From the NCBI GenBank assembly GCA_963693365.1, contig CAVNZM010000003.1:7006001-7070000 (forward strand): DNA of 64,000 bases, written 5' to 3'. Source of the DNA: Amoebidium appalachense (taxonomy: Eukaryota > Ichthyosporea). Made by a program: the position numbers and the translations under genes. Below, in pieces: positions 1 to 9,974 of this stretch; positions within the stretch are counted from its first letter, which is position 1; each line of letters opens with the position of its first letter. A model generated the notes under the pieces. The model saw only the letters and a list, made by a program, of their open reading frames with translations, was not told where the DNA came from and did no database searches.

Positions 1-948
1 CCCGATGTCGACAAGCTGCCGGGCAAGGACGGCATTCCTGCCGACCGCTTCCTCGACTACACCGCCCGCGCCGCCAAGTGGCCTCCCCACCAGGCCAACA
101 TCCAGGCCCAAATCGACGCCACCGACGGGTTCACCTACATTCACCAGCTCAAGCTCGGCCTCATGCGGTCCGGCCGGTACCTCCCGCTGTCGTACATGGG
201 GGAGGTGCAGATCGAGCTGTCGTTGGGTGAGGCAAACCAAGTGTTGTACGTGCCCACCGAGAACGAGAATTGGCTCAAGGACGTCGCCTACGAGATCATC
301 AACCCCGTCCTCCACTGCGAAATCATCGAGTGGAACGCCGTCTACACGGCCGGCTTCGAAAAGGCCTTGATGGAGAAGAACGTGTACATTCCCTACAGCA
401 CGTTCACCGACTTCCAGAGCTACGTCAAGGGGCTCAGCCCTGCCGACCTGCATATTTCGTTCCGGGGGAGAAACGTCAAGTCCCTGCTCTCCCTCGTTCG
501 TAACGGCAACACGTGGGCCCAGGCCGGCTACGAGTCGTTTAGGTCGGAACGCAGCAACATAACGAGCTACCAGATCAAGATAGGCCCCTACCAGAAGCCC
601 CTCGACGAAATTCGTGTGTCGAAGAACAACTGCGCCGAGGCATGGGCCGAGCTGGCTAAGGCCCTCTACTTCTTGGGTGACGTCACGGCCGATTGCATGT
701 ACAACTCCACGTCCTGGCCCGACAAGCAGTTCATGATCGCCCTGGACCTCGAGAGGGACCGTGACCTGTACTCTGGGCTCGACACCAGCTCCGACGCCAC
801 CCCCATCCTGCTGCACCTGAACACGGAAAAGTTCTCCGCCGGGGTCGGGGAACCCACGGTTCAGGACGACCTGACCCTCGACACCTTCGTGCACCACGAG
901 AACGTGCTGGTGCTGTCCGGTGCCCGTGAGGTGACGGTGGAGGCTTAA
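1..948 (+). CDS. Double-jelly-roll major capsid protein, C-terminal part (5' end outside window)
   Basis: The frame is open from base 1 to the stop at 946-948, giving about 315 residues with no start, so the N-terminus lies off the window. Seen: a segment RSGRYLPLSYMGEVQIELSL, an RNVKSLLSL segment, an IGPYQKPLDEI segment followed by a helical CAEAWAELAKAL stretch, and a terminal VHHENVLVLSGAREV. This order (hydrophobic strand pairs, a VKSLL segment, a basic IGPYQ-type loop, then a final beta strand) resembles the MCP family of Polintons, adintoviruses, virophages and Polinton-like viruses. The protein would form the trimeric capsomers of an icosahedral virion. It is followed after 43 bases by another + gene, and a family-B polymerase lies 9 kb away, which fits an integrated virus. 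The exact clade cannot be given by eye; a giant-virus MCP is less likely. Confidence 0.72.
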   Translation, partial: PDVDKLPGKDGIPADRFLDYTARAAKWPPHQANIQAQIDATDGFTYIHQLKLGLMRSGRYLPLSYMGEVQIELSLGEANQVLYVPTENENWLKDVAYEIINPVLHCEIIEWNAVYTAGFEKALMEKNVYIPYSTFTDFQSYVKGLSPADLHISFRGRNVKSLLSLVRNGNTWAQAGYESFRSERSNITSYQIKIGPYQKPLDEIRVSKNNCAEAWAELAKALYFLGDVTADCMYNSTSWPDKQFMIALDLERDRDLYSGLDTSSDATPILLHLNTEKFSAGVGEPTVQDDLTLDTFVHHENVLVLSGAREVTVEA

Positions 949-991
949 CTTTGAACTCAAAGGTGCAAATTGTGTGGGCCACCTAGCAAGT

Positions 992-1369
992 ATGAACGCG
1001 GCCATGGCCAACGTCAACGGTATTCCACTGGCGCCCACACCCACGCAGGCGGCCGTGTACGGCTACAAGCTGGCACCCGAGGCCGAGTACGAGGCTGCCT
1101 ACGCGGCCCCCTACCGGGCACGGCACACGGACGCCGCCTTCCAGGCCGGCGTGTACGGTGTGCCCTTCAGCCGGCTGCCGACCTTCAACAACCTGCCCAC
1201 CGACAACCACGTGCCCTCCATGCCCGGCAGGAGCGGTCTGGGCAGCAGGGGGCTCCCCCTCAACAGCAAGTCCTACTATGTCGACTTTACGCCCGTGAGG
1301 GTGGGGCACAGCAGTGACCCCCAGGGCAGCTTTGCCCGGCAACCCATGGCGCAGTACGCTGCGAAATAA
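992..1369 (+). CDS. Small viral protein of unknown function, 125 residues
   Basis: The frame starts at ATG 992 (an upstream in-frame GTG at 974 is not needed) and ends at 1369. The protein is rich in Ala, Tyr and Pro, with repeated Y-x-x-A/P patterns near the N-terminus (AAVYGYKLAPEAEYEAAYAAPY) and a Ser/Gly-rich C-terminus. It has no membrane segment and no domain I recognise. It begins 43 bases after the capsid stop on the same strand, which suggests co-expression and a virion role. An AATAAA lies just after the stop and may serve as a polyadenylation signal. Confidence 0.5.
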   Translation: MNAAMANVNGIPLAPTPTQAAVYGYKLAPEAEYEAAYAAPYRARHTDAAFQAGVYGVPFSRLPTFNNLPTDNHVPSMPGRSGLGSRGLPLNSKSYYVDFTPVRVGHSSDPQGSFARQPMAQYAAK

Positions 1370-1402
1370 TAAACACCAGTTTACAACAACACCGTGTCCA
1401 CC

Positions 1403-1602
1403 ATGTCCCCCAACGTGCAGCAGCCTCATGGGCACGCTGATGACTTGGACTCTGAGACGAGTAGGGTTTGGCCCCTGGGCAGGTACACTGCCAAGTACCA
1501 GTACCCGGAAGACGTGCATTCAGGCAAGTGGCGGGAGACCACCGTTGGGTACTTTGGGACTCCCAAACTTTCACTACTCCGACATAGCTACAAGGCGTTG
1601 GT
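1403..1602 (+). pseudogene. 5' fragment of a viral gene interrupted by a retroelement insertion
   Basis: An ATG at 1403 sits in a good Kozak context (CCACCATGT). The frame encodes about 66 residues of non-repetitive sequence (including VWPLGRYTAKYQYP and WRETTVGYFG) before running into sequence that on the other strand is a transposon ORF. The apparent end of viral sequence is about 1570-1602. A second stretch of coding-like sequence with similar Tyr/Gly/Trp-rich character resumes at about 5494 after the insertion. I infer one gene split by about 3.9 kb of inserted DNA. The junction is approximate and the function is unknown. Confidence 0.45.
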
Positions 1603-2343
1603 CAGGGGTGGGGTTGAGGCATTTTTCAAGAAGGCCCACACATATCTGGACCCCAACCAGCCACCTTTGTCCGTGGGGAGGCCGAGGTGGTGCTTGGCGG
1701 CCATGTAATGGGTCCAAGCTTGGATCCAAATGACGAGTGAACGCAGGGGAACGGGTTTGTCTTGGCGAAAAGTCTCGATGCTGCCGTCGTCGGCCATGCG
1801 CAGATGCTGACCTTTCTTGGATGGGGCCAGGAGGGCGGCGGGGGTGAACTTATACAGGTCGACGAAACGATTGGCGCGCAAATCTGCCAGCACATCCGCG
1901 GGGGGAAGCGGGAGTGTGCCCGGCTGAATGTCGCCAGTGTTCTCACCTGTGGGGGGTGCGGGCAGGGCAGGTAGGTCTAGGTCAGGGCCGAGATGCAGCC
2001 CCGGGGAAACCTCCCCGGGTGTGGAGGGCGCGGCGGGGGGCGCGGGAGGGTCGCGGTTGGTGAGAGCAGCCAGGACGCCAGCCATCTGGGTGCTGATGGC
2101 GGTGAGGGCGGCCAGGACGGCGTCTTGAGAAGTCATCTGCGGGGACGGCGTGGCCTGAGGGGGGACTTCAGGAGTGGAGGGGAGAGTAGCCGGCGGGTCC
2201 GGGTCCGTGGTGGTATGGGCCGCTGGAGGCGCGTCAGTGTCCGCGGGAGCGTTGGTCAGCCTGTGGCGGAGGTCGCTGCGGGTCAGGCGCTTAGGTGCCG
2301 CGGCAGGGGCGGCGGCTGAGGCCTGGCGCTTTTTCGGCGGCAT
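1588..2343 (-). CDS. Gag-like ORF fragment of a retroelement (DIRS-like candidate)
   Basis: The minus-strand frame begins at MPPKKRQ (ATG at 2343; an upstream ATG at 2415 adds a hydrophobic leader that is probably 5' UTR). It runs about 251 codons to a stop at 1588. The N-terminal third is basic, the middle is Pro/Ala-rich, and the C-terminal third has FVDLYKFTPAALL followed by RSLVIWIQAWTHYMAA. That last pattern (a polar linker, then W-x-x-A-W/F-x-x-Y) resembles the first ORF of tyrosine-recombinase retrotransposons of the DIRS type. The end is abrupt and no recombinase or reverse transcriptase follows, so this is a truncated copy. It lies inside the interrupted viral gene. A viral origin of the ORF is possible. 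Confidence 0.35.
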   Translation of the reverse strand: MPPKKRQASAAAPAAAPKRLTRSDLRHRLTNAPADTDAPPAAHTTTDPDPPATLPSTPEVPPQATPSPQMTSQDAVLAALTAISTQMAGVLAALTNRDPPAPPAAPSTPGEVSPGLHLGPDLDLPALPAPPTGENTGDIQPGTLPLPPADVLADLRANRFVDLYKFTPAALLAPSKKGQHLRMADDGSIETFRQDKPVPLRSLVIWIQAWTHYMAAKHHLGLPTDKGGWLGSRYVWAFLKNASTPPLTNAL

Positions 2344-2460
2344 GCTGACCGGCGTAGGGAAAGATAGGGAGAATGAAAAGGAATATATAGCTGTAAGGCT
2401 GTGGATGCTAAACACAGAAGATGTGTTTGTAGCTTGCTGATCTGCTAAAAACTGTCGTGC

Positions 2461-2470
2461 TTATATACCT
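2461..2470 (-). promoter_or_regulatory. TATA box of the gag-like minus-strand ORF
   Basis: Read on the minus strand this is AGGTATATAA, about 118 bases upstream of ATG 2343. A second TATA-like string (CTATATATTC, 2381-2390) lies closer but would leave a leader of only a few bases. The assignment is by position only. Confidence 0.35.
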
Positions 2471-2723
2471 AAGCCTACCGATCTGAACCAATCAAAAATC
2501 GATCTAGTGATATGTGAAATCTGATCCGAGCCAGTCATAACTCGGTCTAGTGATCTGTGGTATCTGATGTTTTGATTGGCTAATAGGTGCCCGTGTGCGG
2601 GCAGCCAACCGCTAACTGCTAAAACACGAAATGAAGCCTACATGGTTATGTTGGTATCGAACACCCATCCTACGTGTTTACCCAGAAAAATATTTATGTC
2701 AATAATTTCCACAAATAAAACCT
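2471..2723. other. AT-rich spacer with a diverged direct repeat
   Basis: No gene is seen. Two diverged copies of a roughly 25-base string (CTAGTGAT...GTGaaATCTGAT type) lie near 2500-2520 and 2550-2572. An inverted CCAAT (ATTGG) follows at about 2574. This may be the non-coding end of the gag-like element or its insertion target. Confidence 0.3.
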
Positions 2724-3614
2724 CTTCTCAGTTTGTGTTATGTTTCAGTTCATATGCTTAGTGTAAATGCCACACTCCTATTATGTAAAGTGTAGCATCG
2801 ATCTCCGATATGCTTGTATACTTGTAATCGTGTTGTATCGGCTTTAATCGTGTGTTGTAATATCGATTAGAATATTTATATGTGTGTACACGGATCCACC
2901 CACTCAGGGAGAGACGTGTACATGTTCGTGTGTACATAAATATCTCTGGTTATAGTTATGCTATTACTATCTTGTTTGTTGATCTGTGCTCTCTTTTCCT
3001 TCCTCTTTCTCCTTCCTTATTTTCTTTTCTTTCTCTCTTTGTCTTCATGTGTATAATCGTATTTCTTTTCTACTAATATATGTTAGGTAGATTTGTGTTA
3101 CTTAATACGTGTTCATTGGACGGTAACACACTTAGGCTACACTTAGAATAGCATGTGTGTTTAGACTTCATTAATTCACTTTAGTTTTCATGTGTTGCCG
3201 GGCTTTAACCAATCATCAAGGTTAAGTGTGATATGTCTGAGTCTTTGCAGTATGTCATAGGTTAGAACTTCCTTGATGATGACACGAGTTGACCTTAACT
3301 AGTGTCTGTGTCCTATCGTGTGCGTCTCCGCGTACCGGATCTCTCTGAAAGCAATTGGTTCTTAGTGATTGGTTTCTATTAGAGATAGATCTGATTTCGG
3401 ACTGGTCGGAAATCATGTATGGATTGGACTTAGAGGAATTTCAGGTATTTATTCGAAGATCAGAATAAATTCAGTTTAGTCGTGTCTAAACATTGATGTC
3501 TGTTGTGTACACTGCTCCGATCGTTCCGTGTTTTGTTGTTGTGTGTGTCTGTGGTGTTTTCACACTGCACCACTGTGTCTCTGCTTTCATCCCAAATACT
3601 TATATAATTTAACA
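2724..3614 (+). repeat. 5' LTR of copia family A, copy 1
   Basis: This stretch of about 890 bases matches 42605-43498 at high identity over its whole length. It ends ...TTTAACA directly before a copia-type primer-binding site. Homology to the other copy begins abruptly at CTTCTCAGTTTG, so the true LTR start is here or a few bases upstream; a clean 5' TG could not be fixed. An AATAAA lies near the 3' end, at about 3464. No matching 3' LTR exists for this copy. Confidence 0.75.
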
Positions 3615-3627
3615 GGTTATGCAGCCC
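3615..3627 (+). other. Copia-type primer-binding site
   Basis: GGTTATGCAGCCC directly follows the LTR end. The Drosophila copia primer site (GGTTATGGGCCC, from an initiator tRNA-Met internal segment) has the same beginning and position. Confidence 0.6.
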
Positions 3628-3676
3628 TTTTGCACGCTCCTTACACACATCTAGAACTAGCGATCGTTTTTCAATC

Positions 3677-5494
3677 ATGGATCCAAACAAAACTGGTGTA
3701 AACAAAATAACCATGTGGAAAGGTGAAGGGAAGACTGGTCCCGATAGCAAGACCACCTATTTTCAATGGGAAATCATTTTTCTCGGCATGATGACCGGCA
3801 CTAAAGGTGTCCGACTCGTGGATGTTGTACTTGCTGACAACTACGTCCCCCCTACCACCGTCGCGGTTGACGGTGAACCCCCCTTCTACGGCTACGGCAC
3901 TACCGCGGAGCTCAAGGAGGCCCGCAATTGCCTCCTGCTCCATATGATTCAGAACATCGACCCTTCCGTGCTCACCACCGTTGCCCAGTACCGTATTGGC
4001 ATGGACCCTGAACGGGCCATGTGGAAATTCCGTCAACACTACCTCCAAGGCAAACCCGATCAGATCCGCATCCTTCACCGTCAGTGGGATGCCTGTGCCC
4101 TTCAGCCCGGTGAATCATTCACCACCTACCTGAGTCGTCTGCAGACCATCGTGAACCAGCTCCAGTCCCTCCAAGATGAGTCCATTCACTTCACTCGTCT
4201 AGCTGAGAAGTTCTTCAATGAACTCACCACCAGAGACGACCTCACCCCTGAGTTCAACCGTCTTATCGAAGACTATCACTTCGGTGATAAGCTATTCCCC
4301 GACTTCGAGTCCCTCCACAACCACGTCAAGGGCATCGAGCTACGTCAAGACCTCAAGATGCAACTCCGGAGCAACCGTGCCCACCGTGCCTCCAAGTCCA
4401 GCATGGCATTAAATGCCAGTGCTCCCCCCCGTGATCTTCCTCGCCGTGACTTACGCAACCGACTTGACCGTACCCCTGGCACGGACCTCCGAACTCGTCT
4501 CTCCCGTCAGCACACCCGATCCCGTTCCCCCCACCGGCCTGCCTTCCGGTCCACGTCTCGTTCCCCCAGTCGTTCCCGTTTCTCGGGTTCCCGTCGTTCT
4601 GATTCCCCGGCTCGTTCTAACACCCCGTCCGTGAAAGCATGCTCCTACTGCCACGAGCCTGATCACACGATCATCGATTGCCCTGAGCCGAAATGCCGTA
4701 TGTCCAGACACAACCGTTCCCGTCAAGGCAGTGAGAAATCTGTCTCCTTTGCTTTCTCGGCATACAATGCTAGCTCCGTCCCCGTGTCCTCCGACCCTGC
4801 CTGGGATTCCGGGTGCAACATGACTGTCTGCCCCACCCGTGAGTTCTTCCATGACCTCACTCCCCTTCCGACACCGACTCCTGTTGCTGCCTTCAATGGC
4901 ACCCCCGTCTTGGCCACTCACACCGGCCATATCGTCATCAACACCACCACCGACCATGGCACTGCCACCCTTACCATTGAAGCCTACTACACCCCGTCTG
5001 GCCAAGCCTTCCTCATTTCAACATCCCAAGCTGCTGCCGAATACATCAAGGGTGATTTGAATGATGCCTCCACTCCGTCATTCCTCTTCGACCGACTCAC
5101 CGGCCGTCATCTCGTCAACCTCCGTCTACACAACGGTCTGTATTACTTCAAGGACTACACCATTCAACCACCCACTCGTCCTGTGGCTCTGGCTGCCACT
5201 ACCAGTGTTAACCCATCCATCTGGCACCATCGTCTGGGGCACCGTGCTATGACCAGCATCAAGGACATGGTGAAACACGACCTTGTTATTGGTCTCCCCT
5301 CGTCTGTCCTCGACTGTGATGTTCCTGATTGTCATGGCTGCATTATGGGTAAAACCACCAAGGCTCCGTTCAAGGGTGACCGTCCTCACTCCAACATCCC
5401 CGGTCATGAATGGCATTGGGATTTTTTTGAGCCTACCACAACATCGTACGGAGGTTCCAATGTTGCTCTCGTCACTGTCTGCCGTGCCTCTGGA
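3677..5494 (+). pseudogene. Copia family A, copy 1: gag-protease-partial integrase, 3'-truncated
   Basis: ATG 3677 starts a Gag with a UBN2-like helical region, an Arg/Ser-rich tail and a CCHC-like knuckle (CSYCHEPDHTIIDC). It continues in frame to the aspartic protease (DPAWDSGCN), the GAG-pre-integrase zinc region (WHHRLGHRA ... DCHGCIMGK) and the start of the integrase core (WHWDFFEP). Alignment with copy 2 (43561 onward) holds until GTGCCTCTGG and is lost at 5494. The rest of integrase, the reverse transcriptase, RNase H and the 3' LTR are absent. Copy 1 has seven Cs where copy 2 has eight (near 4424), so its Gag frame is the intact one. The element is dead and sits inside a viral gene. 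Confidence 0.85.
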
Positions 5495-7987
5495 GCGGTG
5501 GGGTGGTCGGTTGCCGGAGGTGGTGAAGGTAGACGTAGCCTACCACCCTGGCTATGAGCACTTGGGTGACAAGTACGGTAGCACGTACGTGTGGAACAGA
5601 CCTAGGGCACCTCCGCCCCCCTTGCCCGACGTGGCCCCCCTGCCGACCCCACCCCCTCCCCCCACCTGTCCCGGCCACACCCCCGGGCCGGGCTCCGGCC
5701 ATACCGTACCCCCCACCTCCCAAGCCACCTCCACCGCCCAAAACCCCTGCCCCAAACGCACCACGCCGCCGGCCCCATAACGAGCCTGCACCCTCCTTCG
5801 GGCCCCTGGCGCCCCATGTGGCCGGCCCCACCATGCCCACCCCGCCAGAGTCCCTGAAATGGGAGGTGCCTCCCCCGCCCCGTGTCCCCGTGGCCTTCCC
5901 CCCAGAGCTTGACCCACAGACTCCCACGGCACCCCACCTGCCGGCCAAGCCCAACGGTCCACCCATACCCTTTCCCCCCTCGACGGGCCGGCCCCTGCAG
6001 ACGTCCAAGCCGGACCGGTCGAGGCTGCCCGGCAAAGGGAAAGGCACCGGTCTGCCGGTGACACGGACCAGCACAACCCGTCCTGGGTCACTGCCCGGGC
6101 CGGTGGCCGTGGCAAGCAAGCACGATGACGTTGTGGAGCCTGCGGTAGCCCACGGACCCACCGTAGCCCCGGTACAACCTCTACGCACGCCTCCCGATGA
6201 CGACGACGACGACGATGAGCCAACGACCAGTGCCTGGCCACGTCCACGGCCGGTTACCCTGGCCGGCAACGACCCCAACCGCCCCTCCCCACTCCATGTG
6301 GGGGTCTTGGCACCCCATATGACCGGTCCCACCATGCCCACCCCGCCAGAGTCCTTGTATTGGAAGGCACCCAAGGAACCGGCCACCCCCGTACCCTTCC
6401 CCCCGGAGCTCTACCCACAGACCCCCATGGCCCCCCACCTGCCGGCCAAGCCGGACGGACCACCCATACCCTTCCCGCCGCAGACGGTTCAACCCCCGCC
6501 ACAGTCGCCCGCCAAAGGGAACGGTACCGGCCTGCCCATGGGTCGTAACGGGCCACGGCGGAGGCCGACTGCCCCGGCCATACCCTTCCCCCCACCACTA
6601 CAACCGGCACCAACGCCGTACCCCCAGTCTCCTGCCTACCGTGGACCCGACCCGCCGGCCATGATACCCCCACGGCCGCCAAAGTCTGGCGGGTGGCCGT
6701 TGCAAATTTGGGCCGAAGCCTTCCCCCTCGTGCCTGCGCCCCCAACGCCCGAGTCCCAGCCCCACCCCACAGTCACACCTACACCGACGCCCACCAACGA
6801 GCTGGATGTGTGGAAAATGAAACTACCCTTGTCCAACGTCACGCTCTTGGACGTCGCAAACGCTCTGGCACCAGCCAATTACGAGTTCCAGGAGCCCATG
6901 TGGGACTTTGAGAAAGAGTTGTTGGACAAACACCCCGAGTATTATCAAGCTCTGCAGGGTTTCGCCCCGTACCAAGCCATCAAATTTGTAGCTTGGGGAC
7001 TCCAGAAGGAAGAGCCCAAGGCCTCGAGGCAGGCCCTGTATGAGTACCGTGTGCGAGGGGGGAAGCTTTCAGACCTGCCCCTCGGTATTGACGGCCCCAC
7101 CACCACCACCACGCCCACCCCCAGCCCCACCCCAGCAGCCATCGGCTATGACGGTGACGTGACGACGTACCCAAGCACCAAGAGGGCGGTCTCGCAAACA
7201 GGGGGTGCTGCCGCCGTGTGGAGACCCCCCACGTCCCCCGCCCGACCCGACGAGGGAGGGGGTGCTGAGTCCCTTTTGGCAGGGGTTGCGGGAACACCTT
7301 GACATGCTCGGTCGGGAGAGCCCGGAGGAGTTCACAAGGCGGGTGAGGGAGGACCAGACGGGGTGGGACCACCCTGCCGTGGCCTCCTACGTGAGGGGGG
7401 TGTTCATGGGGGCAGCACGCCAGCTTCTGGGTAACGTGGTAAGGGGCCACCATGGTGACGGTGGCCCGCCGGCTATTGCTGACGGCGGTGTTGGTGGTGG
7501 TGGCCCGAACCTGCAAGAGGCCGTGTTGGGGAACCGTGACACCCTCGGAGAACTCCAGAAGGTAGCAAAGGGGGTAGCTCTGCACATGCTGAAGGTTGCT
7601 ACCAAAGGTAACAACACTGGCGTACCACGCCTACCGTACACGCCAACAGCCACGGCTACTGCTCACCCCACCCCCACAGGCACCCCCACGTGGCCACACG
7701 GTCCGAGCTTCCCCGTGCCCACCCCCACCGGTGCCCCTTCACCCACAGCCACCCCTGGGCTGGCAGCGGCCGTGCACCATCATGCCAACTACGGGAGGGG
7801 GGACATGCCCATGCACCCACACCACCCGCACGTGCGTGCACACGTGCACAGGCCAGGGGTTGTGCCGGTCAGCCATGCCGCCGGGTATGTCGAGGGTGGC
7901 CCGGTCCCTAAGTCTGCCCGTGGGGTGTACCGCACCAAGACAGCCAGCAAGGAGAAGAAGAAGAGGAAGAAGGGTGCCGGCAAATAA
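5494..7987 (+). pseudogene. Long proline-rich viral structural-type gene, frameshifted
   Basis: Coding-like sequence runs over about 2.5 kb but needs three frames. It starts with EVVKVDVAYHPGYEHLG at about 5518, shifts in the C-rich run near 5614-5700, stays open to 7302 and shifts again near 7205-7260. It ends at 7987. Visible parts are a Pro-rich first half, two copies of a ~57-residue module (starting near 5806 and 6306, both with GPTMPTPPESL and HLPAKP), a D/E stretch, a folded-looking middle (WDFEKELLDKHPEYYQALQG), another helical part (REHLDMLGRESPEEFTRRV) and a basic tail (KEKKKRKK). The 5' part is probably the fragment at 1403-1602. The product is unknown; a minor capsid or core protein is a guess from position and composition. 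Homopolymer sequencing error could explain the shifts. Confidence 0.5.
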
Positions 7988-8018
7988 TCTACGTCATTAG
8001 GCAGCAGCGGCGGCAGAC

Positions 8019-8240
8019 ATGGCACACAGCACCGAGCACATGCGCATGCACGCTTTGCCCCACACGCTGGCACCCCTCCCCGTACCCCTACCCTACCGCG
8101 CCCGACCCGCACCACAGACCCGCCCGTTCTACGGCCCGGGCAACGTCGTCGAGGGGCCAGGGGGGACCATGAGGCCCAGACCCCCCACCTACACACCGTG
8201 GCCCGTGGCCGCCGACCAGAGCTCCTTCCAAAACTTTTAA
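8019..8240 (+). CDS. Small viral ORF, 73 residues, unknown
   Basis: ATG 8019 follows the proline-rich gene by 31 bases on the same strand. The product is Pro/His/Arg-rich with no domain I recognise, and ends SSFQNF. Base use matches the neighbouring viral genes (high GC at third positions). It could be a small virion protein or a chance ORF in GC-rich DNA. Confidence 0.35.
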   Translation: MAHSTEHMRMHALPHTLAPLPVPLPYRARPAPQTRPFYGPGNVVEGPGGTMRPRPPTYTPWPVAADQSSFQNF

Positions 8241-8279
8241 ATATTGTGTGTGCTAGTGTAAACAGCCTGCAGCACCATC

Positions 8280-8471
8280 ATGGAGCTCAACCCCGGCGGG
8301 CCCCCCAAAAGCAAGAGGCCGTTTATCTTCCCGGAACAGAACAACAACCTGAATGTCATGGACGTGTCCACCATACGGGACTTTCGGCAACGTCCCCTGG
8401 CCTACACCGTAAAACTGTCCGGCGTCAACGCCAACAGACCCATTCGTACGGCACCTGTGGTGTTCAAATAA
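8280..8471 (+). CDS. Small viral ORF, 63 residues, unknown
   Basis: ATG 8280 is in good context (ATCATGG). The product is basic near the N-terminus (PPKSKRPFIFPEQ) with a strand-like end (LAYTVKLSGV). The stop overlaps AATAAA (TTCAAATAAACC), a likely polyadenylation signal closing the + gene cluster. The gene therefore ends just before the convergent minus-strand gene. The function is unknown. Confidence 0.4.
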   Translation: MELNPGGPPKSKRPFIFPEQNNNLNVMDVSTIRDFRQRPLAYTVKLSGVNANRPIRTAPVVFK

Positions 8472-8629
8472 ACCTGGGCGGGTCGACGGTAGTGTGGGCA
8501 CGTGCTGGCACACCCCCACTACCACCCCACGCCTGCCACAACCCCATTCTATTGTGCACAGTGTTGTCTCTAAATGCAGAGCAGGTAGCACCTGGCTACC
8601 CGCCTACAGGCAGAACATGTTATGTTCCA

Positions 8630-9519
8630 CTAGCATGTGGTAGTTTTTAAGGTCCCTCTCAGCCGTGCCCACACCCTATCGCTCTTTACTCTAGTCACTT
8701 TGCTTTTGACCGTGGGCACCAGCCTGGCTATTACTCCCGCGTCCATACCACGCACTAACCCTACCATTTTCACCAACAGGAAGGGGTACCCCACAAAGTT
8801 CTTCCGTGTGTCCTCCTTGTGTCTCCGGTGCCACGACAAGCAAAACTTAAACATGCCCGTCAAGACCTCCAACTGCTCGCACGTAAACCTGGGGAGGGGG
8901 TGCCCGTACAACCTGTTAAGTATGTAAGGCACACGTGTGTAGTGTTGGGTGAGTTTGTTCTGTCTCAGCACCCTCCTTGCCTGGTCGGCGTTCTCTATGC
9001 CTTGCACGCCCCTGAATGCTGCCACCACCCCCTCCTGCATGTCACCCATACTCGCATTCAGGCCCTGCACCGACTGCAGCAGCTGCTTGAAGTGGTTAAT
9101 GTGTCTGTATGGCTGTGACCTCTTTCTGTGTCATCTTCACAAAATAACATTCTGTCCCAGAAGGCCGTGCACCCCTCATACGTCTTCCTCCCCTCCCCGT
9201 CGCTGCCCCTCCCACCCCCTCCCGTCGTACACCCAGTCCTCCCCTCCTCCTCCTCCTCCCCCTCCCCCCTCCCCCCCCTCCCCCCCCCCTCCTCGTACAC
9301 GTACTCCTGGTCCCCTCCGTCGTGCTCGTATTCGTCGTGTTCCCCCGTGCACGTCTCCCTCTCCTTGCAGTATGCCCACCAGCACCCTTGTGTCTGTGGC
9401 CGTGGCCGTGGCTGTGTGGTGGTGTTGCAGTACATGTCGTAGAGGAAGGGGCACAGGTCTAGCAGCTTCTCAGGGTCCGTGGTGTTGGCCACCATACTTA
9501 GCAACGTGTCTTCGTCCAT
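8630..9519 (-). CDS. VLTF3-like viral late transcription factor, one frameshift
   Basis: The minus strand opens with MDEDTLLSMVANTT (ATG 9519) and reads through an acidic, Gly-rich linker and two Cys-containing patches. It then shifts frame near 9115-9130. The second frame carries SQPYRHINHFKQLL, then RRVLRQNKLTQHY, then a YILNRLYGHPLPRFT stretch, and finally KNFVGYPFLLVKMVGL, ending at 8630. The string Y-R-x-N-H-F-K, followed by 'LR..KL...Y', 'I.NRL.G.P.P' and a final RKNF-x-x-Y-x-x-L-x-K, is the conserved order of the poxvirus/NCLDV late transcription factor 3 family. That family directs late viral promoters. The N-terminal zinc ribbon is not convincing. The gene is convergent with the + cluster and precedes PolB on the same strand. 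Confidence 0.6.
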
Positions 9520-9974
9520 TTTTTTTCCGTGTCAGTGTGTGTGTGTGTGTTTCGGCCGAAGTTCACCTAATTCGTGATGTTGACGTTTTTGTGTTGGAAA
9601 AAAGTGACGTGTCTGTGCACACGTGTGTGCCTTTTATATGTGCTGGTGCCTGCTCTTTTTGGCAAGCCTCCCGCCCTTGTACACGTGTATGGTTCCGGTG
9701 TTGGTGTTGCTTTTGCCGAAGGACACATTGGACATGCTTGGTTTTGCATTAAGCTCTGAATTTATTGGCTGCCTCCCCTCGTGCATACGGTGCACGTGGT
9801 GTATGCCTAAAAACACCATCTTTTTCCTCTTCTGCCGGTGACCCCCCTGCCCGTGCACTCTGCACCCCATTTTTCTTTCTTCTAATGCTAAGTTAACAAA
9901 CACACCACATAATTTTCCACTGCTAGACTACCTCCTAACTGACCCCCCTCCCTCCCCCCTACCCCTCCCCCCAC
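9520..9974. other. Intergenic region between VLTF3-like and PolB genes
   Basis: About 455 bases with no convincing ORF. It is T/C-rich near the PolB stop (C-rich run 9941-9972) and holds the TATA box listed separately. Confidence 0.5.
9631..9640 (-). promoter_or_regulatory. TATA box upstream of the VLTF3-like gene
   Basis: On the minus strand this reads ATATAAAAGG, a near-consensus TATA box 112 bases upstream of ATG 9519. It lies between the PolB stop and the VLTF3-like start, so it would serve VLTF3 alone. Confidence 0.5.

Larger units (their letters stand above)
2724..5494 (+). mobile_element. Truncated Ty1/copia LTR retrotransposon, family A copy 1
   Basis: It consists of a 5' LTR, primer-binding site, gag, protease and the beginning of integrase, with everything downstream missing. 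The right breakpoint (5494) runs straight into viral proline-rich coding sequence. Together with the gag-like fragment it forms a compound insertion of about 3.9 kb. Confidence 0.8.

Noticed and set aside
8637-8927. Plus-strand 96-codon frame with a hydrophobic start
   Set aside because: It lies opposite the conserved VLTF3-like segment and is best explained as its shadow.
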